Assembly (NCBI GenBank): GCA_026874595.1
Contig: CM049306.1
Span: forward strand, 92,619,642-92,683,641
DNA: 64,000 nt
Direction of reading: 5' to 3'
Source of the DNA: Sipunculus nudus
Taxonomy: Eukaryota; Annelida; Sipuncula; Golfingiida; Sipunculidae
Shown: piece by piece, positions 35,911 through 48,900 of the stretch
Layout: every line of letters begins with the position of its first letter
Position numbering within the stretch: the first letter of the stretch is position 1
Program-made: the position numbers and the translations under genes
Notes under the pieces: generated by a model
Seen by the model: the letters and a program-made list of their open reading frames with translations, nothing else
Databases searched by the model: none
Told to the model about the DNA's origin: nothing

Positions 35911-38900
35911 CTTTATTCGGGAAGTACAGAACATTATATGCAATGAAAAGAAATATGAAATAAATGAAAGATATACAGAAAGAAGGAAGGAAAAAAATGA
36001 AAGTTCAGTCCGCACCTATTACAAAATCGGATGATAATAAATCAATTAGCGTTTTAACCTCATCGGAGGTCAAATGCGAGGTACATATCCCATCTTTGCA
36101 TTCTATCAATTCTGACAGTAAATCTAAGTTAATGGATGTTGTTACCATCATCAACTGTCTGTTAAGTATCTATATATTTCTAATGTCGCGTTGATCACAT
36201 GGTTGTGCATCTGACTTTCCAGATATCGTAAGTTGCCTCCAAGTACACCAACTGAGGAATAATGAGATCTCTTTGTCAGAAAATTTACAAAGTCATTTGC
36301 AACATCCTGCATGTTCAGAAATAAATTTATAAAGCGTGAGCTGATTATATTTATCAGAGCCGGAGAGCCCGCCAATCCATGTACAATATTCTTGTGCGAG
36401 TTATATGGAAAGTGCCATAGGTGACGCAGAGCCTTTAATTTATAAGATGTACTTAATCGATCAATTGACTTATGCTTTAATAACCAGGTTTGACAGCCGT
36501 AAAAGGAACAACAATAAGAGTGAAAAAGCCTGTTCTTAACCTTGCTAGACCGACATCCGAAATGCGCCGTTAAGGTGTTAAAGCTTGCAATAAATTTGAC
36601 TCTTTTTACCGAAGACGTCATTGTTATCTGACAAGTTCCAAGTTACTGTATTCCCCAAGTACTGTACAGAATCCTGCCATTCTAGAGCTACACCATTTAA
36701 AACGATCTTATCTGATCTAGCTGGATACACCCTGTTAAAAATAACACATTTTGTTTTCTTTGCGTTACATAACATATCAAATTCTTCAGCAAACGTTTCA
36801 CATTCTTTAACCATCTGTTGAAGCCCCGTCCGAGTCGGACATAAGAGCGTAAGATCGTCCGCATAGCCAACAGCACCAGCAAAATAATTTCCGATATAAC
36901 ATCCCATTCCCTTATTTGTGAGACGTTTTCAAAGCTCGTCCATATAAATATTAAACAGAAGGGGGGATAATACACCCCCTTGGCGTACACCATTATTAGC
37001 ACCAAACTGTTCAGATTCAACATCATTCCATTTTGTTTTAATAACAGGTCTCTGGTAGATATCTGCTAGTATTCTAATGACAGTAGGTGAAACATTGCGT
37101 TTCATGAGTAAATGGAACAACTTGGGAATATTAATTCTGTCAAAAGCGCGTGACGCATCAACAAAACAACACTAAACTGATGACCCGTTACATATGTAAT
37201 GTGAAATAACCTCCTTCAGCACTACTGTGCACATGTTAGTCGAATGCCCCTTCTTAAAAGCATATTGCAGTGGAGAAGAGCCAAGTTTATCTACATTTTT
37301 CTGAAAAATAGCACTATCAAGTAGTTTGCTGAAACAACTTGTCAATGAAATACCCCTGTAGTTATCACTACAGGTTAGATCACCTCTTGGGTCTTTCGGT
37401 ATAGGTATAAAATTACGTAAGTATTCATATCCGCTGGGACATGTCCATGTAAAATCATAAAATGAAATAAAATTGATATATATACATACAAACGGTGTGT
37501 TCCACTAATGATATGGTCAGACTGTAGAATCGATCTTCCATCAGATTTACCAGTTTTTTAAATGATTTACAGCCATCCTAACGCCGGATACACTAATGTT
37601 GAGAGTATCCTTTGGTGATATGTTTTTTATTGCCTGATTAACAATATTATTAAGTTTCTCCCCTTTATCTGGAAGGCTATTATAGAAGTGTTTGATCTTC
37701 CCCGAAGTGATTTGCAATTTCTGTACTAGTAAATTTATTATCAACAGTCATGGTCTGTGAAGGGCCACCTGACTTCATCTTCTTAATTCGGTCCATAAGT
37801 CTCTGTCTCGACTATTATTTATCATGTCTGCCATTCGTTGCTTACGTAGGATATTCTCTTGTCTTTGGAAGTTTCTCAATATTCTGTGATATTCTGCAGG
37901 GGTCGTACTTCTAATGACAGCCACATGTCTTGTATTTGGGCGACCATTCTGAATCCATAGCCAGTGCCAGAACAAGGACTGTTCTTTAATTGGTTTTACC
38001 GTCTCTGACCAGTATGGTATTCGTTTTCTGTTAGAGCTTGTTTGTTTTCGGTGTGGTAGCCACTTGTAACTTGCATCTACACAACTTTGAACAATGTCTG
38101 CATAAGGCTTATCTATATGTTTTTTTGTGGGTATGTGATGAACAGGTATTGTTGGAGCATGTTATAATATCATTAGAAATATTATTTTTTTCTAAATTTA
38201 TATCGACTGTGTTTTTGTATCTCTGAATCGCATCCTTAGTTGCATTAAACCATTCAACCTGATCACGTTTAGGGTAAATATCACAATTAACTCTGTATTT
38301 ATCTACACGAATACCACATTTCATAAGCACCGGATTATGATGAGAGGCATTCGATGGGTCATCTATAATACCCACATGACAAATTGATTTATAAATATCA
38401 CCTGAGCAGATGAAGTGATCAAGTGTGGAAGTACCCTCTCCCTAACAGTTCCTGTAAGTCTGATCAGGCAGAGCCTGCGGGCTATTCCAAGCAAAATATA
38501 GATTGTTATTAGCACAGAAGTGTTTTAAGTACTTTGTATGACTATTATGCATGCATAAGTCCACATTACAGTCCCCAGCAATAATAATGGGATTTTCATT
38601 GTAAATTTCGAGTGCTTGCTGAAGCTTATTTAAGGTGCCAAGAAATTCCTCATTAACATCAGTTTTGGAACGATTGTCACACGGTAAGTATATACAAATT
38701 AATATAACACTAGAATCGTCTGACAGTCTCAGGGCACAGGCACTCGTTTCCAGGACTAAAATGGCATAGAAACCGAAAACACATTGAGTATGGGCGATAC
38801 ACCCATTATAAAAGAACAAGGTAATGAACTCCATCGCTACGCGGGCAAGACAACTTTTTTTCACAAGTTTGAATTCCGGAGAATTATCCGCTTCACAAGC

Positions 38901-38990
38901 ATGATCGCGCGCCTTTTTGTTGAAAACATCTTTATGTTTCTTTATTTATTTACAAGATTAAACTTCCAAATATAAAAGTTCCCCACACTA
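35911..38990 (-). mobile_element. Degraded non-LTR retrotransposon (APE endonuclease plus reverse transcriptase)
   Basis: The minus strand shows endonuclease remnants (IIIAGDCNVD near 38,580; SHHNP near 38,340), a linker, then reverse transcriptase blocks: PIPKDPRGDL near 37,390, QYAFKKGHST near 37,260, FVDASRAFDR near 37,150, GVRQGGVLSPLLFNIYMDEL near 36,940 and GYADDLTLL near 36,850. A C-terminal domain (YGCQTWLL, LWHFPYNSHKN) follows at 36,500-36,400. Several stops and frameshifts break the frame. The 5' part of the endonuclease is missing, so it is a dead 5'-truncated copy. The 3' end carries AATAAAG then an (AT)n tail at 35,896-35,910. The CR1/jockey-type group is likely; the exact clade is not resolved by eye. 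Confidence 0.85.
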
Positions 38991-39939
38991 ACCGCGAATT
39001 CCAGCACGTTTATTCCATCTGCGACACCGTCATTTGTCATGTATACATTTACTAGTTGCGGAAGTTGACACTTTAGAAAGTGTTTTTTCGCCATCTCATG
39101 AAAATATCATAAAGATCTATTTCTGTTTATACCTTTTTTTTGCAAATGAAAGAATAAAATAATGAAACTTGATGTAAACATTATTAGTTTTTCATGTTTT
39201 AATTGATTACATTTATACAATGAGCAGATCAAAAACATTCCAGAGTGTGATATTATGAATGTTGCATGTGAAGTTTGGGAGGGCATGTGGCGCCCCCGGC
39301 TACGCCCTTGTTATTTTGTAGTCTCTAAATTTTCCAGATGGTACTTACAATTTTATGAAATTTGAGCATCATTATTTAACATCTACCATATTTGAAAATA
39401 ACTCTAACAGCTATTGTTTAAGAGCGTGAACTGACGGCGATATTAGCTGTTTTATTCAATATATACACAGGTGTATTATCTCAGTTGCGACAGACCAGGT
39501 CACAGAGAAAGAATTACGAGATTAATGGTTTTTATTGGAAAAAATAATAGTCTGCCCCTAACAAATTATCGGACGCATGTAGCGACAAACGTTTCAAAAA
39601 GACATTTCGCATCACCATAATTTATGCAAGACATGGTTTCCAAATGCCTGTTAATGACTCGTTTGTGGGTCATTTTGGCTACACTGCGTGCAGGCCAGGA
39701 TTGAGTATAAGAGATATAGGCTGTGCTGGTATATCGGAATTTCATTATAAAGTCATTCTGTACAGGCCAAAAACCGTTTTATCTAAATCCGAGTAATATA
39801 TGACGGTGCTGTCCCCTAGCGGTAAACAGTGTACTACAACTATCCAATCACCCCTTGGAAAAATAAAGTGAAATATCTCGGAATTTAGGAGAGCAAAAAT
39901 GGAAAATGGCTCTTTTAGGACACACTTGGCATCCTGTGA

Positions 39940-40500
39940 TGGTTACACCAAATTGTGCAACAGGCCGAGCTGATTCAAAGAATATCTTGGCGGGGATGGA
40001 TGAGGGTTGGCATTAGCTAAATGCATGGCAATGTAGTGGTTTAATATATAAAGTATGTATAGGCCTATGTATTTATAATGAACATAAATTGTTCTTATTA
40101 TTCTTTCACACACTGTGATACAGAGTAAAAACCTCAGCATTGTGAAACAACAGGAGACAATGATTCCAATGCTGAACATCATTTCAATCATAAGCGAATA
40201 ACAAAAATGGCCCTTCACTGTTACTCAGAGATCAGAAATATGAAATAATACACGTTTATAATTACACTATGACTATTGCTTAAAATACATTTTACGTAGC
40301 TGAAAAGGTTTCCTTTTGAGAGGTTTATAACACCTTGTTCATAACCAGAGTTGTGGGTTTTAAACTAAATCCATAAAGTCAAATGTTTAACTTTAACCTT
40401 TAAAATTAGGTACAGCGGTCTGGTCCGGTCCAGAGATAACAGGTCCGGTCTTTTGTGTTAGCGGTCCGGTCCGGTCCAGTCCAAAATAGTTGACCGGACC
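39940..40500. repeat. Dispersed repeat with GGTCCGGT end, copy 1
   Basis: Shares with 43,430-44,045 a block order including aggcctatgtattta, cagtgatacagag-like and aatgctgaacat, and ends in clustered GGTCCGGTCCGGT motifs (40,417-40,500). Confidence 0.7.
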
Positions 40501-41826
40501 GCACCTCTAGTTGACTTCATACACGACAACGTATTCCTGAACATCTATGCAAATTAAGGGAATCGCAGCTTGACCCAGGAAAAATAAATGACATTTAACA
40601 AGGTCATTCGAAGTGAAATCTACACCACCGCGCCTGCACTGAATGATTTGTCTGATCAAAACCAGCTGTGACACTGAAACTTACAAGGTATGATTTGTCA
40701 GTTTCAGACGCCTGTATGCACCTTGAAAAAAGAGGCGGTTCTAAGAATGATATAGGCTTATCAAAACATTTACTTGCATCAGGACATATTCTCTTTATGA
40801 TTCACTTGATAGGCTTTATTTACCCAGAACGGCTCACATCGTCCATATATATATATTGACAGAACTTGACAAAACAGTTTGACTTTATATATAGAATGAA
40901 GTATTTTTTCATCGTGAAATCGTTAGTTTATGACTCTCTCCATGTTCAGGATTTAATTGAATCGTGCTGTAACAGACATAATAAATTAGTGTAGGGTTAA
41001 TTTATGATAACGTGAGACAAATATTCATGATGTATCAGCTATATGCTTCCTTTTCATGTTTTACTGTTCCATTGTTTCAATTATAAGTCAAAATGTAAAG
41101 CTCGAGGCAGTTTACCTAAATAAAAACACCATAATAACTTTATGATTCATTGTATAACTTTTTAAAGAAAACTGTGTATGAATTACTTTCAGTAAGGTAA
41201 GCAGGAACCCATAAAAGATCTGTTTGACTGATGGATTGCTATAGGGACAGACGCAATACATTGCAGTACTCCTTCCTTACCAAACAGTTGGTTATATAAG
41301 ACAAAAAATCTTTAGGTTCTCATGTCTTTTATTCAGAAATCACTGCTTGAGGGTTTAACCTTATTATTATCGATAAAAAATTCATGTGATCAATATAGAA
41401 CATATTATTTTATTATCCCGAAAGAAATGTCCGAGCAAGTGGGGGATCAAAATCAGTAAATTTATGAAAATCAAACATTTGTGTGTGTGTGTGGGGGTCG
41501 TTCATAAATGAGACGGCCCGTACATTAGTTAGTTGTGTGGAATTGCCAATCCAGTTTTTCACACACAATATAAGTGATGAACACATTTAGTGTTTAGTGA
41601 TCTCTGGCTTCATAGGAAACAATTAATAATGTAATTTGTTACCATACCCTGAGTATTGATTAAACATTGTGTCTTTCATATGCCCCATTTAAAAAACTTA
41701 AGCATGTAATTTGGCATAAATATTAAACGCATAAATTGTCTTCACATTTAATTTAGAAACCAATTCGCCTTTTTATTCCATTGTGTGGGTATGCAGAATT
41801 AGTACTCTTCTATAATCCAAACCCAA

Positions 41827-41862
<36 letters not shown>

Positions 41863-42667
41863 GTTGACGTATATGCCTTGGCGCCTCATAAGGCATTTGA
41901 AGAATATTTAACTTTTTTTATGTTGAATATTAAGTAAATAAGTTTTCACTTTTTCTCCTCTTTTGATTTTTAAACGAATAATCTTGGCTTGTCTTGTGAA
42001 TAATCAATGAGTCTTGTGAGCAATGAAACAAGTCGATTTTGGAATGACGGAGTATCTGGCCAGCTGGTGGCGTCCTCTTGCGGCTTTAGTATTATAACTT
42101 TCGTGGGTTTTTTCTTTGCACACGGAACACAATCACACGGAGCAAACGGCAGTTGTAAAGGTTGTTATATGGGACCAGTATTAAATTATATTACTTCTAA
42201 TCAAATGCGACCATATTTAAAAAAATGAAGGAATGTATATTTCATGATGTATTTTTTCAAGAAATTAATTCAAGAATTATTCATGTATATTGTATATTAT
42301 ATATTATATTTGACTAAATGCATAAATAATCTAATTTTGTTTTCAGTGGTGTGACAACATCTGAAAAAAAATCATTGTTTTTTTTCTAGTATGTTTGTGT
42401 GTTTGTTTGTAATGAAATTTAATGAAATAACGACCTATTTAAAAATTGTCACAACATTTTCATTATTTGTCATAGTTAATTTATAAACATTTCAGGAATA
42501 GGTTGACCACATTTATAAATGCTGTGTTACTTGCAAACTACGTGCTTGTTACGTGCACTTTTTTTATAAAATACCCTATGCGCATTTCTTCAGTAAAATA
42601 AAGCAGCTTTATCATTCCTTATCTTATACCTGGTTGTTATATCCCAAATCAATTGAGGTTCACACGA

Positions 42668-42674
<7 letters not shown>

Positions 42675-42721
<47 letters not shown>
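42675..42721. repeat. (TA)n microsatellite
   Basis: Uninterrupted TA repeat of about 46 bp following GTGTGTG; produces spurious (YI)n frames. Confidence 0.95.
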
Positions 42722-42723
<2 letters not shown>

Positions 42724-43429
42724 ATGCATGTTTATATACATTTACCTAGAAATAAGGTACGGGATGGTGTTTGTAGTAGTTTTTAAAAATGGCAAAAAGG
42801 GCTTAATCTCTGGCATAAACGCAAGATGGCGCTGTTCTACAAACGCTGTCCGGGAGGGATTTCCGGGAGGGATTTCCTGCTTATTAAAAATTAGAAGCAC
42901 ATATATCCTTTGACTGAGAATATATATTCTGTATATTCCTGTTGTGATTAATTACTTAATGCTGACTGGGAACTAAGTGAATGGCATATTCTTTCCCTCA
43001 TTGTAGCAACTATCTTTTGACTTTTGCTGAATGATTATACAAGTAATAGTTCTTGAGATGTGAGTTGCGGACCACATAAGCGGACCAGTCCTGGTTCGAT
43101 GTAGCTGTAAGGGGAACGGTCCGGTCGGTGCAAGCGGTCCGGTCCGTTTATTAAAATATAATTAAAAAGTGAAGTTTTTGCTTCTGCTTTTCTTTTACCT
43201 ATTATTTCATTAGATATATTTGTTCAAATAAATATAAATATATAAATGATAATAATTATATAAATATATAAATAAATAAAAAAAGAATATCACATACACA
43301 GCAAAACGTGCAATAAATATGATATTATAATGTTTACATGAATCGCAAGAATTGGGAATTGATTTCTTTATCAAAAATTTTAAATCACAATCTTTGTAAA
43401 TGATTTGACCATAATGGAATATTTTGTGT

Positions 43430-44045
43430 AACTGCGCGGGAACTGGTGGATAGAATAAAAACAAAATTGTTGCATAATTGGGCGAGTTGATTAAAAGATT
43501 TTGCTGAGCGGGGATGCACGCATGGCTACGGGTTCGCATACACTGAAAAGTGAAGCAGTGGTTTAGTGAGATTTCAATGTTGAAAACTTATTAATCTAAA
43601 ATTAATGATTTAATATATAGTCTATATATGTAGACCTATGTATTTAATGAATATAGAAATTGTCCTTACAATGCTTTGATAAACAGTGATACAGAGGAAA
43701 AGCATCAGCATTGTGCAACACAGCCAAGGACAATGATTCTAATGCTGAACATGTCACTTCATTCATAAGTTAATAACAAAAAATGACCCTTTACAGTTAC
43801 TTAGAGAACAAAACTATAAATTAATGCACGAATATAATACAATCGCAGCTGAAAATGAATGAAGACAAATAGTCTTTCTTTGAGAGGTAAATTACACCTT
43901 GTACATAACAAAAATTGTAGGTTGAAACTGAATGCATAAAGTCACCTATTTAACGCAAACCATTGGAAATTAGGTAAGCGATCCGGACCAGTCCGAAGAT
44001 AAGCGGTCCGGTATGCTGAATGCGTAAGCGGTCCGGTAAGCCCAA
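43430..44045. repeat. Dispersed repeat with GGTCCGGT end, copy 2
   Basis: Diverged copy of 39,940-40,500, ending in GCGGTCCGGT motifs (43,977-44,035). A further GGTCCGGT cluster at 43,075-43,145 is a fragment of another copy. Confidence 0.7.
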
Positions 44046-45694
44046 AACTATATATATATATATGGTCGGCAGCTCTATTCGAGATGTTTAGTAATTTTTC
44101 CGTAAACACGTGTATGTGTCATACTCCTAAAGATCAGAAAGAAAGCATATAAGAAGACAAAAAAATGTCTACCCTCCGTCACTGTCTGATGTATATTCTC
44201 ACACCCATGCACCAACACAATATACACACAACGATACATACATGTGTTTCAATTCTTGCAGTCCATTTCATTTACCTTAATTCAAGTTTTCGTTTCTGTG
44301 AATATCCTTAAGTGAGAAACCATAACATATTGTAACATTTTCACAACATTTTATTGAAAGCTATTACAAATTTGTTGCAAAAATGTAAAACTCATTTTTA
44401 TTTTACAAAAATAACTGTTCAATGATCGTAATTAAAACATTTAACCTTGCAGCAAATTTCACATTGATTCTATTGCACAGCCAGGCACCAGTGTTCGCAG
44501 ATCGGACAGTTCTATTTTACACGTAGACATGCATTAAGCTCCGGTAGTAATAGTGCCAAGGTGCATGCACGGCTCCATTCAGTTGTTCCCAAAAGGCATG
44601 GCATTAAGATCTAAAAGAAAGGAAAAAACATGTTTTTCATATATGATATGATTAGCAATATTTGTCATGTATATATTTGTATTGTGTATAACTTCGCATG
44701 TAATAACGAGTTAAAATATTTAATATTTTAGTAGAGTTAAAAATAAAACAATTTTGGATACGTTACCTTGCTAATATTCACTTACACGCATTTTATTCAC
44801 AAGTTTTTATCTATACGATCTTTCACAAATTCCGTCTTTTATAGTTAAACATTTATGGACCTTGGCCTTTTTAAATGATCTGCAGACTTTTGAATATAAG
44901 GCATGGGAAAATTGCATAAATATATAAATAAACTTAGATGTATCCATACTTCAGGTTGAAAATAATATTTTCTGATATCATATATTGTAGAATAAAAACA
45001 AGCTTTCTTTGATAATGATGTATTTACTTTTTTTATCCAGTTGAGGAGTTTACTTTGTGTAGACCATCTTTAAATATTTTGTATATTTACACCGTATTAT
45101 ATTTATTTATAGACGTATACATTTATTAGATAAACACATTCTTAGCATTAAGATTTGTTAGATTATATTTTTTATATAGTTATCAATCAGAGATGGATCT
45201 AGGGATGAGGAAAAGGTGGGGAGATGGTTCAACCATGAAGACTATTGAGAAAACCTAAAAAAAAATATCTCTCCGGCCGCCGGCCCGGAAAGATTCATGA
45301 AGGGCCCAGGCCGAAAACAAATTGGACCGAACCCTTTTAAAAGGTTTCGGCTCCCGAGGGGGTTGGGGGGGGGGGGGGGCTTATCCGAAACTATTCCCCC
45401 TAAGCCCCGATGGATACACTTCTGCCTATCATGCTACTAATGCTGCTGGTTAAAGGTTAATTTTCGCGCAAAATGAATGCACCCTTAGATGTACCCTTAC
45501 TTGCTCTTCAAATAATTGAATAAAGTCATAGGTATAATATGTTGGTGACTGTATTGTGAAATCGGGAAAATGAAACCTTCGCGAAACAACGAAATAGTGA
45601 AAATCGTGAAATTTAAAACTCGGGAATGATAACCAACAACACTATATTGTTTACAGACCTATTTGTATTACCATTATGGCAGCGGTGAGCTCGT

Positions 45695-45900
45695 TTACAG
45701 CTCCAGGTATTCAATCTCCCACAGCTGGTTGCTGTTACCGCTGTAGTCGTAGGGGACGATCTTAGCTCCATCCCATGTGTCCTCGTCATAAATGTCGGCT
45801 ACCTTTTCTGGTTCCAGTTTATTCCTGATGGTGTCGCCAGAAATGGTCCACTGCATGCCGGGGCAGACCTCGTCGTATGGGTTCAGGCGGAATTTTCCAT
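45695..45900 (-). CDS. Lectin B exon 4 (terminal)
   Basis: Acceptor catttag, phase 1. GMQWTISGDTIRNKLEPEKV and GNSNQLWEIEYLEL then TAA. Confidence 0.94.
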
Positions 45901-48900
45901 CTAAATGTATATTCAAATGATGCACGAAATGAAATATTCTAAAATATGGATAATGTGGACCACATCAAAACTCTGGTATATGTGTGAACTCATTTTCACT
46001 ACTTGAACTATTTCTGAAGTGTTAGGAAATATTCATTTAATCTTATCTCATTTTCAGACACAGAACTGCTGAATAAGTGAGTTGTGCTCTCATTTGGAGA
46101 TATGTCGAGTTTCATATTCAAACCAAGACTTAGGATGCAGATACAAATGTATGTCTACATTATAAAAAGGATTGTTTCGATGGAAATAATAAAAGATGGA
46201 GCATAAGTTTGACGTAACAGATAGGCTGGTACGATTTTCAACACTGGAACCATCTGTTGGCGAGAACTGAGTCTAAGTGTTCGGGTCTGTTACATCAACA
46301 AAAAAGTTCGCTTTTGTTATATCTCACTAGAAAAAAATAAAAATAGTATTCTTATATCCAAAGCTGAGATTCCTGTTGGAGACCCTTGCATGTATCTGGT
46401 TTTATTTAACAAAAACGCAGTCCTGGCTCGCAGGACCCGAACACAGCAGATGACTATTCGCTCATGCTCGTAGAAAATGTTATTGGCATATGATTTGTTC
46501 AATTTTATCATCATGAAATAAAGACCAACTTAACCATCTAATCTTCCCGTGTATTTTCTCAATTTAAAATTCATTCAATCGATTATGTCAACCCTTGCAA
46601 TAGGGGATACAAGAATTAATTGAGAACGGATATTGTCATAAATTATGGATAATTTACTTTATTTCTTGGTGTAATAGTTTTTCCGTATTTAAGGATATAA
46701 CCTGAAGCCACACTGGCCGATCCCCTATATGAATTATTTTCCTGATGAGTGGCCCTGGTAATTTTTCGTTTCTTTATTTCAATAGGATACATGTTTACAG
46801 AAATCTTACACACCTGATGAATCAAAGGCGAAGTCGTTGAGTTTGCTATAGATGATGCCGTACTTGTCCTGGTAGAAGAGCTGGTTGTCAGCGATGTCGT
46901 CGTTCTTGCCGTACATGATCAGTTTGGTGCCGGGGTCAGGGTTGGCCTCATCCACGTCGATCACTTTTCCGTGCATCAGACTCTTGATCCAGAAGTAGAC
47001 TGGTGGCCTGCGTATAAAATATTGATTTAGTAATAGACATCTGACTTTTGATCCACAAAAATAAACTGATAGTCTGCTTATTAAATACAGTACCCCCTTG
47101 TGCAAAGGGGTTAATTCTAATAAAAACGAACCTTTTCCAAAAAAGGACAGTTGGACGGCCGGGACTACTTGCCTAAACTCTAAATTTTCACAATAACAAT
47201 TTGTCACAACTCAAGAAAAACGATCTATTCACATATCACAGGTACATGCATATTTTATCTATTTCGTGAAGTAATCTTCACAAAGTATTCGTGTTCATGA
47301 AATTTAATGTTGCCTTGAAACAATTCTGTTCCAACACATTTTAACGGACAACATTATGCTTATCCCGGTTGTGACCGAGGCTTAATGTCAGCGCAAGCGT
47401 TTAAGCCTCGGTCACAACCGGGTAAATTTAAGCCGTGTGTCCACTTGTACGGATGCGGTGCGTGTGCGGTGCGGATACGTATGCGGATATTTTGTGCGTG
47501 TGTGTCCATTAAAATATTTCAGTGCGTTGTTAGGTCTTTCACTCTCTTTCACCTCTACAAAATGGCACTTTCCGCATGCGTTTCCGTACCCGCGGCTGCA
47601 TGGTCCGGTTTTCAAAAAAAGTATCCGTTTCCGCACGCCGCACGCACTCCGCACCGCATAAGTGGACACACTCCTTCTTTATTCCATATGCGCGATTTAA
47701 AACGCGTCCGCATCCGCATCCGTATCCGTATCCGTACCGCATAAGTGGACACGCAGCTTAACGGTCGCCGTACGGCGAGTGTTTTTGGCTATTCTGTGCG
47801 GTAGACGCACGGCAACCGTGCGTTTTTCAAAGGCCTCAGGGACTCCGCAATGACCGTAACTGGCGCAAGCGCTCAAGTTGATGCGGCGGCCGTGCGTCAG
47901 GCTCCGTACGGGCACCGTACAGTAGACGTACGGATGTCGTAGGATGCCCGTGCGATTTTTAAGGCCTACTTGGCTACCCAAGAGACGTGCGGCGTACCTG
48001 CGGCTGTCTTAAGGGGTCTTTGCGGCGTTAGATTGTGGCGTCCGCAGGGTTAGCTTACTTTACCGTGCGTAGGCCGTGAGAATGTATTCCTGCGGTTTAA
48101 AAAACCGAACGGTGATCTAACGGTGTGCGGTGACCACAGCGGCTTGTGACCGAGACTTGAGTATTCCTGCGGTCCCAAAAACCGCACGTCACCTCACGGT
48201 GTGCGGTGACCACAGCGGGTTGTGACCAAGACTTTAGTATTCCTGCGGTCCCAAAAACCGCACGGCACTCTACGGTGTCCGGTAACCGCAGTGGTTTGTG
48301 ACCGAGACTTAAGTATTCCTGCGGCCCTAAAAAACGCACGGCACTCTACGTTGTGCGGTGACCGCAGCGGGTTGTGACAGAGGCTTAACAGAGTTGTACT
48401 CTTGTGAGTGCGATTCTGCTCAGTGTGATTAAGTAACAGGCATCAGAGTATTGACCAAGAAATAGACTGGCGGCCTGCCCTAAGAAGATTGTAACTTTCT
48501 AATGAAAAAAAAAAATGGAATTTTGATTCAAAACTGGATTGTTTAGCCACGAAAAATTACCATTTTACATAGTGGCGTCAGACTCCAGATCAAGAGAAAG
48601 AGTTGTGACCTGTGCAAAAAGAGGTCAGTTTATGATGAGATAACAAAAGACCGTATCACCTTTACATTCAGTATGTCAATGCCATGTTTGCAGGTGTTGT
48701 TCTTGTATTATATTTTAATGTAGTATTTATGAACTCGACATCTGATTTTTTTTCATGACATGGTCCAGCTGACTGTAGTTTGATTGAATGAACAACGGTA
48801 TGTATGAAATGTTATGAAAAGTTTTTAAAATAACAAAATAACACATAATTATAAATACACACTGGTATTCGAAGAGCCAGTGCTGGTTAGGGTTGTCTGT

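Larger units (their letters stand above)
38991..45694. other. Intergenic, retrotransposon to lectin B
   Basis: No gene recognised. Besides the GGTCCGGT repeats it has (CT)n at 41,830-41,861, (TA)n at 42,675-42,721 and a G15 tract at 45,365-45,379. Confidence 0.55.

Noticed and set aside
36151-38864. Separate small genes on the minus strand
   Set aside because: They are consecutive pieces of one degraded non-LTR retrotransposon, in family order.
42553-42913. Frames containing long YI or IY runs
   Set aside because: Translation of a (TA)n microsatellite.
47385-47981. Overlapping open frames rich in Arg, His and Cys on both strands
   Set aside because: They lie wholly within GC-rich inverted repeats and minisatellite, where stops are rare by composition.
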